From Mycolicibacterium hodleri (lineage in GTDB: Bacteria; Actinomycetota; Actinomycetes; Mycobacteriales; Mycobacteriaceae): a stretch of 64,000 nucleotides of DNA. The DNA is taken from contig NZ_RCZG01000004.1 of assembly GCF_006439015.1 (NCBI RefSeq), forward strand, positions 124,001-188,000. Reading direction: 5' to 3'. Under the pieces are notes generated by a model. It saw only the letters and a program-made list of their open reading frames with translations, was not told where the DNA came from and made no database searches. How positions within the stretch are numbered: the first letter of the stretch is position 1; every line of letters begins with the position of its first letter. Both the position numbers and the translations under genes were made by a program. Shown in pieces: positions 54,944-63,746 of the stretch.

Positions 54944-55921
54944 TTACTGGAGCGGTAATTGGACTCCCGCAGTCGACGGGTCGGCCCGCAACATGATCGA
55001 GTCCGGCGTGGTGCCCACCGGCACGTCGTAGACGAGCGGCGTCTCGACCGCGTCTCCCGGAGCGACGGTGGCGATGGTGCCACCCAGGAAGGCGGTCGCC
55101 TCGTCGTCCAGGGGGAAGGTCTGTCCCGCGGCGCTGAGCTGTTGGAAGGTCGCCACGAACGTCAAAGGCGCGGTGCCCGTGTTGGAGACGTTGACGTAGA
55201 CGACGTAGAACACGCCATCGGCCGTCGTCTGGACGGCGTCGCTGACGGTCGAGGTGATGGTGTCGCCGGTATCGGTGCCCGCGACCGAGAAGGTGTAGTC
55301 GCCGTCGCTGCCCTCGGCGCCGGTGGGTGGCGGAGTTGGTGACGCGGCCGTCGAGGATTCGCCGGAACTCTCCGAGGGGGTCTTACTCGAGGTGGTCTCC
55401 GACGTCGAGGACGGTGTGGTCCGCGACGTGGTCACCGTCGACACGTCCTTGCGCATCACCACGAGCACGATGACCACGACGAGGGCCAACAGAATCGCCG
55501 CTGCGCCGCCGAGGATGCCGATGACCAGCTTCTTGTTGGGCCCGTCACCGGGCGGCGGACCGGGTGGCGGGGCGAACGGAGCCGCCTGGAACGACTGAGC
55601 GGGCGGTGGGGCGTACGACGGCTCGACCGGTGGCGCCTCCCACGCCGTCGGGGGCGTATCCCACGCCGGCATCGGCGGGTTCCACGAGACCTGTGGATGG
55701 GTGTCGTAGGGCTGGCCGGGCGTCGGTGTGAACGAGGCGGGGTCGGACGGTTCCTGGCCTGACTCGGCGGCCGGTTCGTCGCCCGGAATCTCGTCAGCCG
55801 GCGCGGAAGGTCCTTCGGGCGCAACGGCCGGCGCACGATGCTCGGTCCAGCCGGTGCCATCCCAGTACCTGAGGCCGGCGGGGTCCTCCGGGTCTGGATA
55901 CCAATTGGCCGGTGTCGTCAT
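54944..55921 (-). CDS. DUF2510 membrane protein with extracellular C-terminal domain
   Basis: 325 residues. The N-terminus ANWYPDPEDPAGLRYWDGTG then W is the DUF2510 motif (W-x-x-D-P), followed by a Pro-rich, disordered cytosolic region (about 35-130). One membrane segment (LVIGILGGAAAILLALVVVI) leads through a Ser/Thr-rich linker to an extracellular domain with DUF4352-like character (DYTFSVAGTDTGDTITSTVS, VYVNVSNTGTAPLTFVATFQ). Likely a single-pass surface protein of unknown function. It is followed downstream only by the hairpin region. Confidence 0.85.
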   Translation of the reverse strand: MTTPANWYPDPEDPAGLRYWDGTGWTEHRAPAVAPEGPSAPADEIPGDEPAAESGQEPSDPASFTPTPGQPYDTHPQVSWNPPMPAWDTPPTAWEAPPVEPSYAPPPAQSFQAAPFAPPPGPPPGDGPNKKLVIGILGGAAAILLALVVVIVLVVMRKDVSTVTTSRTTPSSTSETTSSKTPSESSGESSTAASPTPPPTGAEGSDGDYTFSVAGTDTGDTITSTVSDAVQTTADGVFYVVYVNVSNTGTAPLTFVATFQQLSAAGQTFPLDDEATAFLGGTIATVAPGDAVETPLVYDVPVGTTPDSIMLRADPSTAGVQLPLQ

Positions 55922-56021
55922 CGCGGCTCTCCCCGATCCTGCGCCCCCCGCGGGCGCTGCGAACCGAACTTAGCGCAGGCTGTTGACCGTCGCGCTGCTT
56001 CGGTTCAGGCACGCGGGTGCG

Positions 56022-56747
56022 TCAGCCGCCCATCGCCATGCGCCACTGCTCGAGATTGCTGGCCCGATAGACGTAGTTGGTGCGCCGCACCTCCGAGAGT
56101 GAGGCGCTCGGCTCCGCCGAATAGAAGTGCCCGGGGTAGACCGTCGGATCGCCGGGCAGCTGCGACAGCGCCTGCAGGCTGCGGAACATGTCGTCGACGT
56201 TGCCGCCGGGGAAGTCGGTGCGTCCGCACCCCTCCAGGAACAGGGTGTCGCCTGCGACCAGTCGACCGTCGAGTAGGAAGCACTGGCTGCCCGGCGTGTG
56301 GCCGGGGGTGTGCAGCAGTTCGATCTCCACGTCGCCGACCGCGACCTTGTCACCGTGCTCGTGCGACGTCAGTTCGCTCAGCGCAATGCCCGTGATCCGG
56401 GAGACCCAGTCCGCCTCGTGGGTGTTGACGTGTACGGGCACGCTGACCCGTTCGAGCAGTTCGGCCAGGCCCTTGAGCTCGAAGCCCATCATCGAGCCGC
56501 CGACGTGGTCGGGGTGGTGGTGGCTGACGAGCACGCCGGACAGGTGCATGCCGTCGGCCTCGATGGCGTCGAGCAGATCGTTGGCGGCGTACGCCGGGTC
56601 GACGACGAGGCAGTCGCCGGTCTGGCGATCGCCGATGAGGTAGGCGAAGTTGCGCATCTGCTGGGCGATCATGTCGTTCGCCGCGAAGTCGGTGCCGGAC
56701 AGCAACTGCTTGAAGTACAGACGGTCCTGCTCGGTGGGGCTGGCCAT
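56022..56747 (-). CDS. Metallo-beta-lactamase-fold hydrolase
   Basis: A 241-residue MBL-fold protein. The zinc motif HHHPDH occurs at residues 76-81, THEADWV follows, and HTPGHTPGSQCFLLDGRLVA, GDTLFLEGCGRTDFPGGN, and VYPGHFYSAEPS give the remaining ligands. It resembles glyoxalase-II-like or persulfide-dioxygenase-like hydrolases, with thioesters or related compounds as likely substrates. By synteny it corresponds to M. tuberculosis Rv0634c, upstream of tRNA-Thr. Zinc ligands all appear intact. Confidence 0.88.
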   Translation of the reverse strand: MASPTEQDRLYFKQLLSGTDFAANDMIAQQMRNFAYLIGDRQTGDCLVVDPAYAANDLLDAIEADGMHLSGVLVSHHHPDHVGGSMMGFELKGLAELLERVSVPVHVNTHEADWVSRITGIALSELTSHEHGDKVAVGDVEIELLHTPGHTPGSQCFLLDGRLVAGDTLFLEGCGRTDFPGGNVDDMFRSLQALSQLPGDPTVYPGHFYSAEPSASLSEVRRTNYVYRASNLEQWRMAMGG

Positions 56748-56876
56748 GGCCCCACCCTAGGGGGCCGTTCGCTCAGCGCGTAGCGGCCGGTACGCGAAGC
56801 GGTTTGGTGAGGCCAGCGCCGAGAATGTACCCTCTTTAAGGCCCTGCGACGCGACTGATGCGCTCCTGGGGCGGTT

Positions 56877-56949
56877 GCCCCCTTAGCTCAGTCGGTAGAG
56901 CGCTTCCATGGTAAGGAAGAGGTCAACGGTTCGATTCCGTTAGGGGGCC
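56877..56949 (+). tRNA. tRNA-Thr (GGT)
   Basis: 73 nt with acceptor stem GCCCCCT/AGGGGGC, D-arm GCTCAGTCGGTAGAGC, anticodon arm CTTCC-ATGGTAA-GGAAG with anticodon GGT, and T-arm AACGG-TTCGATT-CCGTT. The discriminator base is C. CCA is not encoded. It is immediately upstream of tRNA-Met. Confidence 0.95.
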
Positions 56950-56988
56950 CGGTGGATCGCCAGGCGCGTGCCGCCTGGATCCGTCCGG

Positions 56989-57062
56989 GGCGGTGTAGCT
57001 CAGCTGGTTAGAGCGCACGACTCATAATCGTGAGGTCGGGGGATCGAGCCCCCCCACCGCTA
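56989..57062 (+). tRNA. tRNA-Met (CAT)
   Basis: 74 nt with acceptor GGCGGTG/CACCGCT (a G-U pair at position 1-72), D-arm GCTCAGCTGGTTAGAGC, anticodon arm CACGA-CTCATAA-TCGTG with anticodon CAT, and a G/C-rich T-arm around GGATCGAGCC. Its place beside rpmG matches the elongator-type tRNA-Met of mycobacteria. Initiator features (three G-C pairs in the anticodon stem) are absent. Confidence 0.94.
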
Positions 57063-57101
57063 CAAGACGACAACGCAAGTGAATCAAGAAGGACGACAGA
57101 C

Positions 57102-57269
57102 GTGGCCTCGAGTACAGACGTACGGCCCAAGATCACCTTGGCCTGTGAGGTGTGCAAGCACCGCAACTACATCACGAAGAAGAACCGGCGCAACGATCCC
57201 GACCGGCTGGAGATCAAGAAGTTCTGCCCGAACTGCGGAACGCACCAGCCGCACAAGGAATCGCGCTAG
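57102..57269 (+). CDS. rpmG: 50S ribosomal protein L33
   Basis: 55 residues from GTG 57102 ([20 protein letters not shown], then [20 protein letters not shown]). Two CxxC pairs (CEVC and CPNC) show it is the zinc-binding, Cys+ form of L33. It follows tRNA-Met by 39 bp and precedes hadA, as in M. tuberculosis. Part of the large ribosomal subunit near the E site. Confidence 0.95.
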
Positions 57270-57332
57270 CGGACAGAACCGGGCTTCGGCCCGCTCTCGA
57301 CGCTGGAAAATTGAAGATGGGGAACTGAATTC

Positions 57333-57809
57333 GTGCCGCTGTCTCCGAGCATCATCGGGATGCACTATCGCTACCCCGATTTCTACGAGGTTGGGCGCGA
57401 GAAGGTCCGGGAGTATGCCGTCGCCGTCAAGAACGACGATTCGGTCTACTTCGACGAAGGTGCCGCCGCCAACCTCGGCCACGAGTCGCTTCCCGCACCG
57501 CTGACGTTCATCTCGGTCTTCGGGTACACGGCGCAGACGGCCTTCTTCGCCAACGCGAACATCGGCATCACCGACGCGCAGATCGTCCAGGTCGACCAGG
57601 AGCTGAAGTTCCTGTTGCCGATCAAGGTGGGCGATCGGCTGTACTGCGACGTGTACGTTCACGCGTACCGGCATGCGCACGGCACGGACATCATCGTCAC
57701 CAAGAACATCATCACCAACGACAAGGGTGAGGCCGTGCAAGAGACGTACACGACCTTGGCGGGTCGTTCAGACGACACCGGAGAGGGCTTTTCCAATGGC
57801 ACTGCGTGA
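57333..57809 (+). CDS. hadA: (3R)-hydroxyacyl-ACP dehydratase subunit HadA
   Basis: 158 residues from GTG 57333. Hot-dog-fold subunit of the FAS-II dehydratase that works as the HadAB and HadBC heterodimers in mycolic-acid elongation. GMHYRYPDFYEVGREKVREY is the typical N-terminus. Cys61 in the M. tuberculosis protein, the residue attacked by activated thiacetazone and isoxyl, is Ser here (PLTFISVFGY). HadA lacks catalytic residues, which lie in HadB. The stop overlaps the hadB start by 14 bp. Confidence 0.96.
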   Translation: MPLSPSIIGMHYRYPDFYEVGREKVREYAVAVKNDDSVYFDEGAAANLGHESLPAPLTFISVFGYTAQTAFFANANIGITDAQIVQVDQELKFLLPIKVGDRLYCDVYVHAYRHAHGTDIIVTKNIITNDKGEAVQETYTTLAGRSDDTGEGFSNGTA

Positions 57810-58224
57810 GTTCAGTTCGGTCAAGGTGGGTGACGAGCTTCCCGAGCGCGTCATTCCTCTGACCCGGATGGACCTGGTCAACTACGCCGGTGTGTCCGGT
57901 GACCTCAACCCGATCCACTGGGACGACGAGATTGCCAAGCAGGTCGGTCTGGACACCGCGATCGCCCACGGCATGCTGACGATGGGTCTGGGCGGCGGCT
58001 ATGTGACGTCGTGGATCGGCGACCCGGCCGCGGTCACCGAGTACAACGTGCGGTTCACCGCCGTCGTACCCGTGCCCAACGACGGCGTCGGCGCCGAGAT
58101 CGTGTTCAACGGTCGAGTGAAATCGGTTGACGCCGAAGCGAAGTCGATCGTCATCGCGATCTCTGCGACCACCGGCGGCAAGAAGATCTTCGGCCGCGCC
58201 ACGGCGACCGCGAAGCTGGCATAG
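57796..58224 (+). CDS. hadB: (3R)-hydroxyacyl-ACP dehydratase subunit HadB (catalytic)
   Basis: 142 residues from ATG 57796. It carries the catalytic dyad in GVSGDLNPIHWDDEI (Asp36 and His41), the MaoC-like hydratase-2 motif, and GMLTMGLGGGYVTSWIGDPA. Removes water from 3-hydroxyacyl-AcpM with HadA or HadC. Start is inside hadA; hadC begins 2 bp after the hadB stop. Confidence 0.97.
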   Translation: MALREFSSVKVGDELPERVIPLTRMDLVNYAGVSGDLNPIHWDDEIAKQVGLDTAIAHGMLTMGLGGGYVTSWIGDPAAVTEYNVRFTAVVPVPNDGVGAEIVFNGRVKSVDAEAKSIVIAISATTGGKKIFGRATATAKLA

Positions 58225-58226
58225 AG

Positions 58227-58736
58227 GTGCCGCTCAAAGCTGACGTCCTGGGGATGGTCCACCACTATCCCGAGAGCTTCAAGATCGGCCGCGAACAGGT
58301 GCGCCAGTACGCCCGCGCGATCAAGGCCGACGACCCGGCGTCGTTCGACGAGGATGCGGCCGCCGAACTGGGCCACGACAACATCATCGCGTCGCTGACC
58401 TTCCCGTCGATCCTGGCGCTGCTCGTGCAACAGGACTTCTTCCGCAAGGTCGACGTCGGACTGACCACCATGCAGATCGTCCAGGTGGACCAGAAGTTCG
58501 TCTTCCACAAGCCGCTCGTCGTCGGCGAGACCTTGACCGCGTCCCTGGAGATCCAGTCGGTCGTCGAACGGTTCGGAGCCGACATCGTGGTCACCCGCAG
58601 CGTATGCACCAACGAACACGACGAGGTCGTGCTCGAGGCGTTCACCACGCTGATGGGCCACGAGGGTGACAACTCGATCCAGGTTCAGTGGGACGCGGAG
58701 ACCGGCCAGGTCATACGCACCGCGGCGAAGGATTAG
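58227..58736 (+). CDS. hadC: (3R)-hydroxyacyl-ACP dehydratase subunit HadC
   Basis: 169 residues from GTG 58227. Paralogue of HadA (GMVHHYPESFKIGREQVRQY, then ALLVQQDFFRKVDVGLTTMQ). The HadBC dimer acts on longer meromycolate chains. It has no catalytic dyad of its own. Last gene of the hadABC unit, 147 bp before tRNA-Trp. Confidence 0.95.
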   Translation: MPLKADVLGMVHHYPESFKIGREQVRQYARAIKADDPASFDEDAAAELGHDNIIASLTFPSILALLVQQDFFRKVDVGLTTMQIVQVDQKFVFHKPLVVGETLTASLEIQSVVERFGADIVVTRSVCTNEHDEVVLEAFTTLMGHEGDNSIQVQWDAETGQVIRTAAKD

Positions 58737-58757
58737 TAACTCGGATCAGGGCCGATG

Positions 58758-58763
58758 TACACT
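58758..58763 (+). promoter_or_regulatory. Probable -10 element before tRNA-Trp
   Basis: TACACT (consensus TANNNT) within GATGTACACTCAG, about 120 bp before tRNA-Trp and 21 bp after the hadC stop. No good -35 was seen at the right distance, which is not unusual in mycobacteria. Confidence 0.35.
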
Positions 58764-58883
58764 CAGTCCTCGGGGTTTACCCAATTACGCGCGCTGTCCG
58801 TCGGTTGATGATCGGCCGATCGGAGGGCGCGTGAATTGTGTGAACCTTGAACGGCAAAAATCTGCCAGCAGTGCCGTTCTCGA

Positions 58884-58956
<73 letters not shown>

Positions 58957-59025
58957 CTGTAGGCGAATACTCGAAGAGTGTGGACACTGGAAGGTGACCA
59001 CGAAGGAACTGACGAAAGGCATGCG

Positions 59026-59496
59026 GTGAGCGACGATCGCGACGGTGCCGGCTTCCCAGTCGACGACATCGACTCCGACGTCGACGACGTGGACTCCGTA
59101 GAGGACGACATCGACTCGGCCGGCGACGACGTCGGCGTAGCGGGCACCCGCGGCCAGACTGCGGTCGCGACCCGGCCGCAACGACCCACCGGCAAGCGCT
59201 CGCGCCGCGAGGCCACTGACGCCACGCCGGCGACCGAGACCAGCTCCACGAAGAACGGCGACGGCAAGAAGCCGAAGAAGACCGCCAAGAAGCCTGGCGA
59301 GTCGCGCAATCCGTTCGCCTACGTCTGGACCTTCCTGAAGCAGGTCGTCGCCGAGTTGCGCAAGGTGATCTGGCCGAACCGCAAGCAGATGATCAGTTAT
59401 ACGACCGTGGTGCTGGTGTTCCTGGCGTTCATGGTGTCGTTGATCGGCGGGGTCGACCTCGGCCTGGCCAAACTCGTGACATTGGTATTCGGCTGA
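59026..59496 (+). CDS. secE: Preprotein translocase subunit SecE
   Basis: 156 residues from GTG 59026. An acidic then basic N-terminal extension of about 95 residues, common in mycobacteria, precedes the conserved core [20 protein letters not shown] and a single membrane segment ([20 protein letters not shown]). SecE clamps SecY in the translocon. It lies upstream of nusG as in most bacteria. Confidence 0.93.
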   Translation: MSDDRDGAGFPVDDIDSDVDDVDSVEDDIDSAGDDVGVAGTRGQTAVATRPQRPTGKRSRREATDATPATETSSTKNGDGKKPKKTAKKPGESRNPFAYVWTFLKQVVAELRKVIWPNRKQMISYTTVVLVFLAFMVSLIGGVDLGLAKLVTLVFG

Positions 59497-59545
59497 GCGA
59501 GCTCTGCCCGCCGCCCGTGACGAGCGAAGATTTTAGAGAGGATAG

Positions 59546-60385
<840 letters not shown>

Positions 60386-60428
60386 AGAACAGAACTTCTA
60401 AGAACAATAGGAACAGGAAGAACGAGTC

Positions 60429-60860
60429 ATGGCCCCCAAGAAGAAGAAGATCACCGGGCTGATCAAGCTGCAGGTCCAGGCGGGCGCAGCCAACCCCGCC
60501 CCGCCCATCGGCCCGGCGCTCGGCCAGCACGGCGTCAACATCATGGAATTCTGCAAGGCCTACAACGAGGCGACGCAGGATCAGCGCGGCAACGTCATCC
60601 CCGTGGAGATCACGGTCTACGAGGACCGCAGCTTCACGTTCGTGCTGAAGACCCCGCCCGCCGCCAAGCTGCTGCTGAAGGCTGCCGGCGTGCAAAAGGG
60701 CTCCGGCGAGCCGCACAAGACCAAGGTCGCCAAGGTGACCTGGGATCAGGTGCGCGAGATCGCGGAGCAGAAGAAGGACGACCTCAACGCCAACGACATC
60801 GACGCCGCGGCGAAGATCATCGCAGGCACCGCCCGCTCGATGGGCATCACGGTCTCCTAG
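60429..60860 (+). CDS. rplK: 50S ribosomal protein L11
   Basis: 143 residues; canonical start [40 protein letters not shown] and the Pro-rich thiostrepton-binding N-terminal domain, followed by [20 protein letters not shown]. Forms the GTPase-associated centre with 23S rRNA. 43 bp after nusG. Confidence 0.98.
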   Translation: MAPKKKKITGLIKLQVQAGAANPAPPIGPALGQHGVNIMEFCKAYNEATQDQRGNVIPVEITVYEDRSFTFVLKTPPAAKLLLKAAGVQKGSGEPHKTKVAKVTWDQVREIAEQKKDDLNANDIDAAAKIIAGTARSMGITVS

Positions 60861-60937
60861 CAGGAACGCAGTACCCGTGGGAGGGCCCGCTTCGGCCCGC
60901 AAGACACCACGACCCAACGAATGATGATTGGAATCCC

Positions 60938-61645
60938 ATGAGCAAGAACAGCAAGGCATACCGCGAAGCGGCCGAGAAGATCGACCGCGACAACCTCTAC
61001 TCTCCGCTCGAGGCCGCGAAGCTGGCCAAGGAGACGTCCTCGAAGAAGCAGGACGCCACCGTCGAGGTCGCGATCCGCCTCGGTGTCGATCCCCGCAAGG
61101 CCGACCAGTTGGTGCGCGGCACCGTCAACCTGCCGCACGGCACCGGCAAGACGGCCCGCGTCATCGTGTTCGCCGTCGGCGACAAGGCCGAGGCCGCCGT
61201 GGCCGCAGGCGCGGACGAGGTCGGCAGTGACGACCTGATCGAGAAGATCCAGGGCGGTTTCCTGGACTTCGACGCCGCGATCGCCACCCCGGACCAGATG
61301 GCCAAGGTCGGCAAGATCGCCCGCGTGCTGGGCCCGCGTGGCCTGATGCCCAACCCGAAGACCGGCACCGTGACGCCCGACGTCGCGAAGGCCGTCTCGG
61401 ACATCAAAGGCGGCAAGATCAACTTCCGCGTCGACAAGCAGGCCAACCTGCACTTCGTCATCGGCAAGGCCTCGTTCGACGAGACGAAGCTCGCCGAGAA
61501 CTACGGCGCCGCGATCGACGAGATCATGCGCGCCAAGCCGTCGTCGTCCAAGGGGCGCTACCTGAAGAAGGTCGTCGTCTCGACCACGACGGGCCCCGGC
61601 ATCCTGGTGGATCCGTCCGTCACGCGGGGCTACGCGGAGGCGTAG
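60938..61645 (+). CDS. rplA: 50S ribosomal protein L1
   Basis: 235 residues; [20 protein letters not shown], then the RNA-binding core [19 protein letters not shown] sequence ([20 protein letters not shown]) and [20 protein letters not shown]. Part of the L1 stalk and, in many bacteria, an autoregulator of the L11-L1 operon. Followed 34 bp later by a strong hairpin. Confidence 0.98.
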   Translation: MSKNSKAYREAAEKIDRDNLYSPLEAAKLAKETSSKKQDATVEVAIRLGVDPRKADQLVRGTVNLPHGTGKTARVIVFAVGDKAEAAVAAGADEVGSDDLIEKIQGGFLDFDAAIATPDQMAKVGKIARVLGPRGLMPNPKTGTVTPDVAKAVSDIKGGKINFRVDKQANLHFVIGKASFDETKLAENYGAAIDEIMRAKPSSSKGRYLKKVVVSTTTGPGILVDPSVTRGYAEA

Positions 61646-61679
61646 GCAGCCAACCAGAGCACACTCAACACGGTCGACG

Positions 61680-61721
61680 GTCGACCTGAAGTACACCCAC
61701 GATCGGGCTCTTCAGGTCGAC
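61680..61721 (+). terminator. Terminator of the ribosomal-protein transcript
   Basis: GTCGACCTGAAG pairs perfectly with CTTCAGGTCGAC across an 18-nt loop. It starts 35 bp after the rplA stop. Confidence 0.85.
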
Positions 61722-61920
61722 TTCGTCGTTTCGGGCCCCTCCTGTGGCCGGGTCAGTTGGTCGAGGAATTCTCCCCACTCCGCATCGTTTGGTGGTGCCG
61801 GGTCGTCATCTCATCGCGCCATCGCCCACAACGCACACCGCGGGGCGCTGACCGGGTGGTTCAAGATCGATCAAGAAAATCGGTGGAACATCTGCCCTAA
61901 TCATCAAGATCACAGCTGAC

Positions 61921-61936
61921 TGTGACGCACCTCACA
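61921..61936. promoter_or_regulatory. Perfect CRP-type palindrome upstream of the GT2 synthase
   Basis: TGTGACGCACCTCACA fits the CRP consensus TGTGA-N6-TCACA exactly. The site is 206 bp upstream of the ATG at 62142 and 65 bp upstream of a possible -10 (62001), within the range for class I activation by mycobacterial CRP (Rv3676 family). It could link this glycosyltransferase to cAMP. Confidence 0.65.
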
Positions 61937-62141
61937 ATCGTCCCCGCGCGCGAACTTGACGTGCACATTCATTTCTAGCAAATCAGTTCAGTCGATGAAA
62001 TATAGTTCGTCCCCTCAGCCGACAGCCGCCCACGACCGTAGAGTTCGCAGCAAGTGGGTTGCGGCATCGGACTCGGCAAGGGGGCCTCCGATGACGTGAA
62101 TCTTGTGTCGCATCAGTTAATTTAATGGGGAGTAGCGACTC

Positions 62142-63746
62142 ATGTCGCACAACATCACGGGGGAAGCGCCGGTTCCAACGACGCGCGCACATCATCTGGT
62201 GCACGGTGAACACGACCGCCACATACGTACACATCATGCGGCTGGTGCAGTTTTAGCAACGATGATGCTGGCAGTGACTGCCCTTCTGTTGATCAGTGAC
62301 GTGCGGAATTTCGTGGTCCTGGTCTGTTGTCTGTTTTCGGCGTTCGCCTTCTTCATGAGCGTGTCTTTCCTGGTGACGCTGATGTACGCGAAGCGCGACG
62401 GGGACCGCGAACTCGATCTCGCCCTCGAAGCTCCGGACGAACACGACCGCGAGTCCATTGCGGTGCTGATTCCGGCGCGGCACGAGACCACCGTGCTGGC
62501 GGCCACCCTCCTCAACACGGCATGGACGCAGCGCGATCATGCCGAACATCAGATCTTTGCAGTGATCAACGACGACGATCCGGAGACGATGCGCGTGGCC
62601 GCACTGGCGGCGACGATCATCAACACACGGATGGGAACGGGTGCGACGCGGCACCATATCGACGCGGAGATCAACGACGCGATCCGTTCGGACGATTCGC
62701 ACCTGGGCGACCTGATAGCGCTGGTTCCCGGCGGCCCCGTCCAGATGCTCGTATATCCGCTCGGCGACCGACCGCCGAACAAGCCGCAACAGTTGAACTT
62801 CGCCTTTTGGTATCTGCGATCGTCGTTTTCGATCTTTACGGTGCTCGACGCAGAAAGCCTTGCCGCCAAGGGGCTTCTACGCGCCGTGGACCGGGCGTTC
62901 TACGACAATCCCGACGTCGAGATCATCCAGGGCGGCATCCAACTCATGGATCCCGTGCCCGATGGTCCTTGGTGGCGGCGAGTGCACATGAGCGTCACGC
63001 GGTGGTATTCATGGCACAACCTGCTGGAGTACACGCGTTGGTTCAGCTCACAGATGCGATACCAGTCCGATCGTGGCTTCATGCCCTTGGGAGGCAACAC
63101 TGTCTTTCTTCGGCGCGAGCTGCTCTCCAAGACCGACGCATGGCCGATGTCGCTGACCGAGGATTGCGAACTCGGAGTGCGTGCCACGGCGATTCACGGC
63201 GCAAAGACCCTGAGCTTCTACGACCCGGTCCTGACGACTCGCGAGGAAACCCCGCCGAGCCTGAGGACTTTGGTCAAGCAACGGCGGCGTTGGAACATCG
63301 GCTTCATTCAGAGCTTCATGGCGGGGAACTGGCGAGCCCTTCCCACGGCCCGGCAGCGGCTGGTCGCGCTCTGGATCCTGAGCATGAGTATCTTCCAGAC
63401 GATCTCGCTGGCGATCCTCCCGTTGACACTGCTCACGATCTTCTGGATCAAGTCCCCGGCACCCCTCGCGGTCGCGCTGTGCGTACCCACCATTCCAGTC
63501 ATCCTCGGGATGGTTCTTCAGATGCTGTATCTGCACGAGTACGGCAAGTCCTTCGATCGACGCGTCGGCTGGTACGTCTACGTCATCTTCATCGTGACGT
63601 TCTTGCTCTACCAGTTGGTGCTGTCGTTTGCCGCCGTCCAGGCGCTGGTGTGGTACCTAGGGGGCCGGCTCGGGTGGGACAAGACCGAACACACCGGCGA
63701 TCACCTCAAGGGTGTTTCGGAACCTGCTGTTCCGATGGCCGCGTAG
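62142..63746 (+). CDS. Membrane glycosyltransferase family 2, BcsA-like processive synthase
   Basis: 534 residues from ATG 62142 with GGGGAG upstream. Two N-terminal membrane segments (GAVLATMMLAVTALLLISDV; FVVLVCCLFSAFAFFMSVSF) precede the cytosolic GT-A domain. Motifs are ESIAVLIPARHE, VINDDDPETM (about 140), FTVLDAES (about 232), SLTEDCELGV (about 339), and KQRRRWNIGFIQS (Q-x-x-R-W type, about 378). Three or four C-terminal membrane segments follow. This is the plan of processive synthases of the cellulose/hyaluronan type, but no PilZ domain is present. It probably makes and extrudes a polysaccharide. The next gene starts one base after its stop. Confidence 0.88.
   Translation: MSHNITGEAPVPTTRAHHLVHGEHDRHIRTHHAAGAVLATMMLAVTALLLISDVRNFVVLVCCLFSAFAFFMSVSFLVTLMYAKRDGDRELDLALEAPDEHDRESIAVLIPARHETTVLAATLLNTAWTQRDHAEHQIFAVINDDDPETMRVAALAATIINTRMGTGATRHHIDAEINDAIRSDDSHLGDLIALVPGGPVQMLVYPLGDRPPNKPQQLNFAFWYLRSSFSIFTVLDAESLAAKGLLRAVDRAFYDNPDVEIIQGGIQLMDPVPDGPWWRRVHMSVTRWYSWHNLLEYTRWFSSQMRYQSDRGFMPLGGNTVFLRRELLSKTDAWPMSLTEDCELGVRATAIHGAKTLSFYDPVLTTREETPPSLRTLVKQRRRWNIGFIQSFMAGNWRALPTARQRLVALWILSMSIFQTISLAILPLTLLTIFWIKSPAPLAVALCVPTIPVILGMVLQMLYLHEYGKSFDRRVGWYVYVIFIVTFLLYQLVLSFAAVQALVWYLGGRLGWDKTEHTGDHLKGVSEPAVPMAA

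Larger units (their letters stand above)
61646..62141. other. Intergenic region between rplA and the GT2 gene
   Basis: 496 bp. It holds a strong terminator hairpin (61680-61721) and a perfect CRP-type palindrome (61921-61936). A TATAGT at 62001-62006 may be a -10 box. Beyond 61980 the base composition is AT-richer, and a leader of about 140 nt would precede the GT2 start codon. I looked for a known riboswitch in the leader and found none. Confidence 0.6.

Noticed and set aside
56877..57062. A tRNA-associated integration site (att) for the neighbouring island
   Set aside because: No integrase gene and no repeated tRNA 3' end is visible nearby. The island lies upstream and is separated from the tRNAs by conserved genes.
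61980..62141. A cyclic-dinucleotide riboswitch in the GT2 leader
   Set aside because: The leader is long enough and the gene type is suitable, but the conserved core sequences of the c-di-GMP-I and ydaO-type riboswitches that I know are absent.
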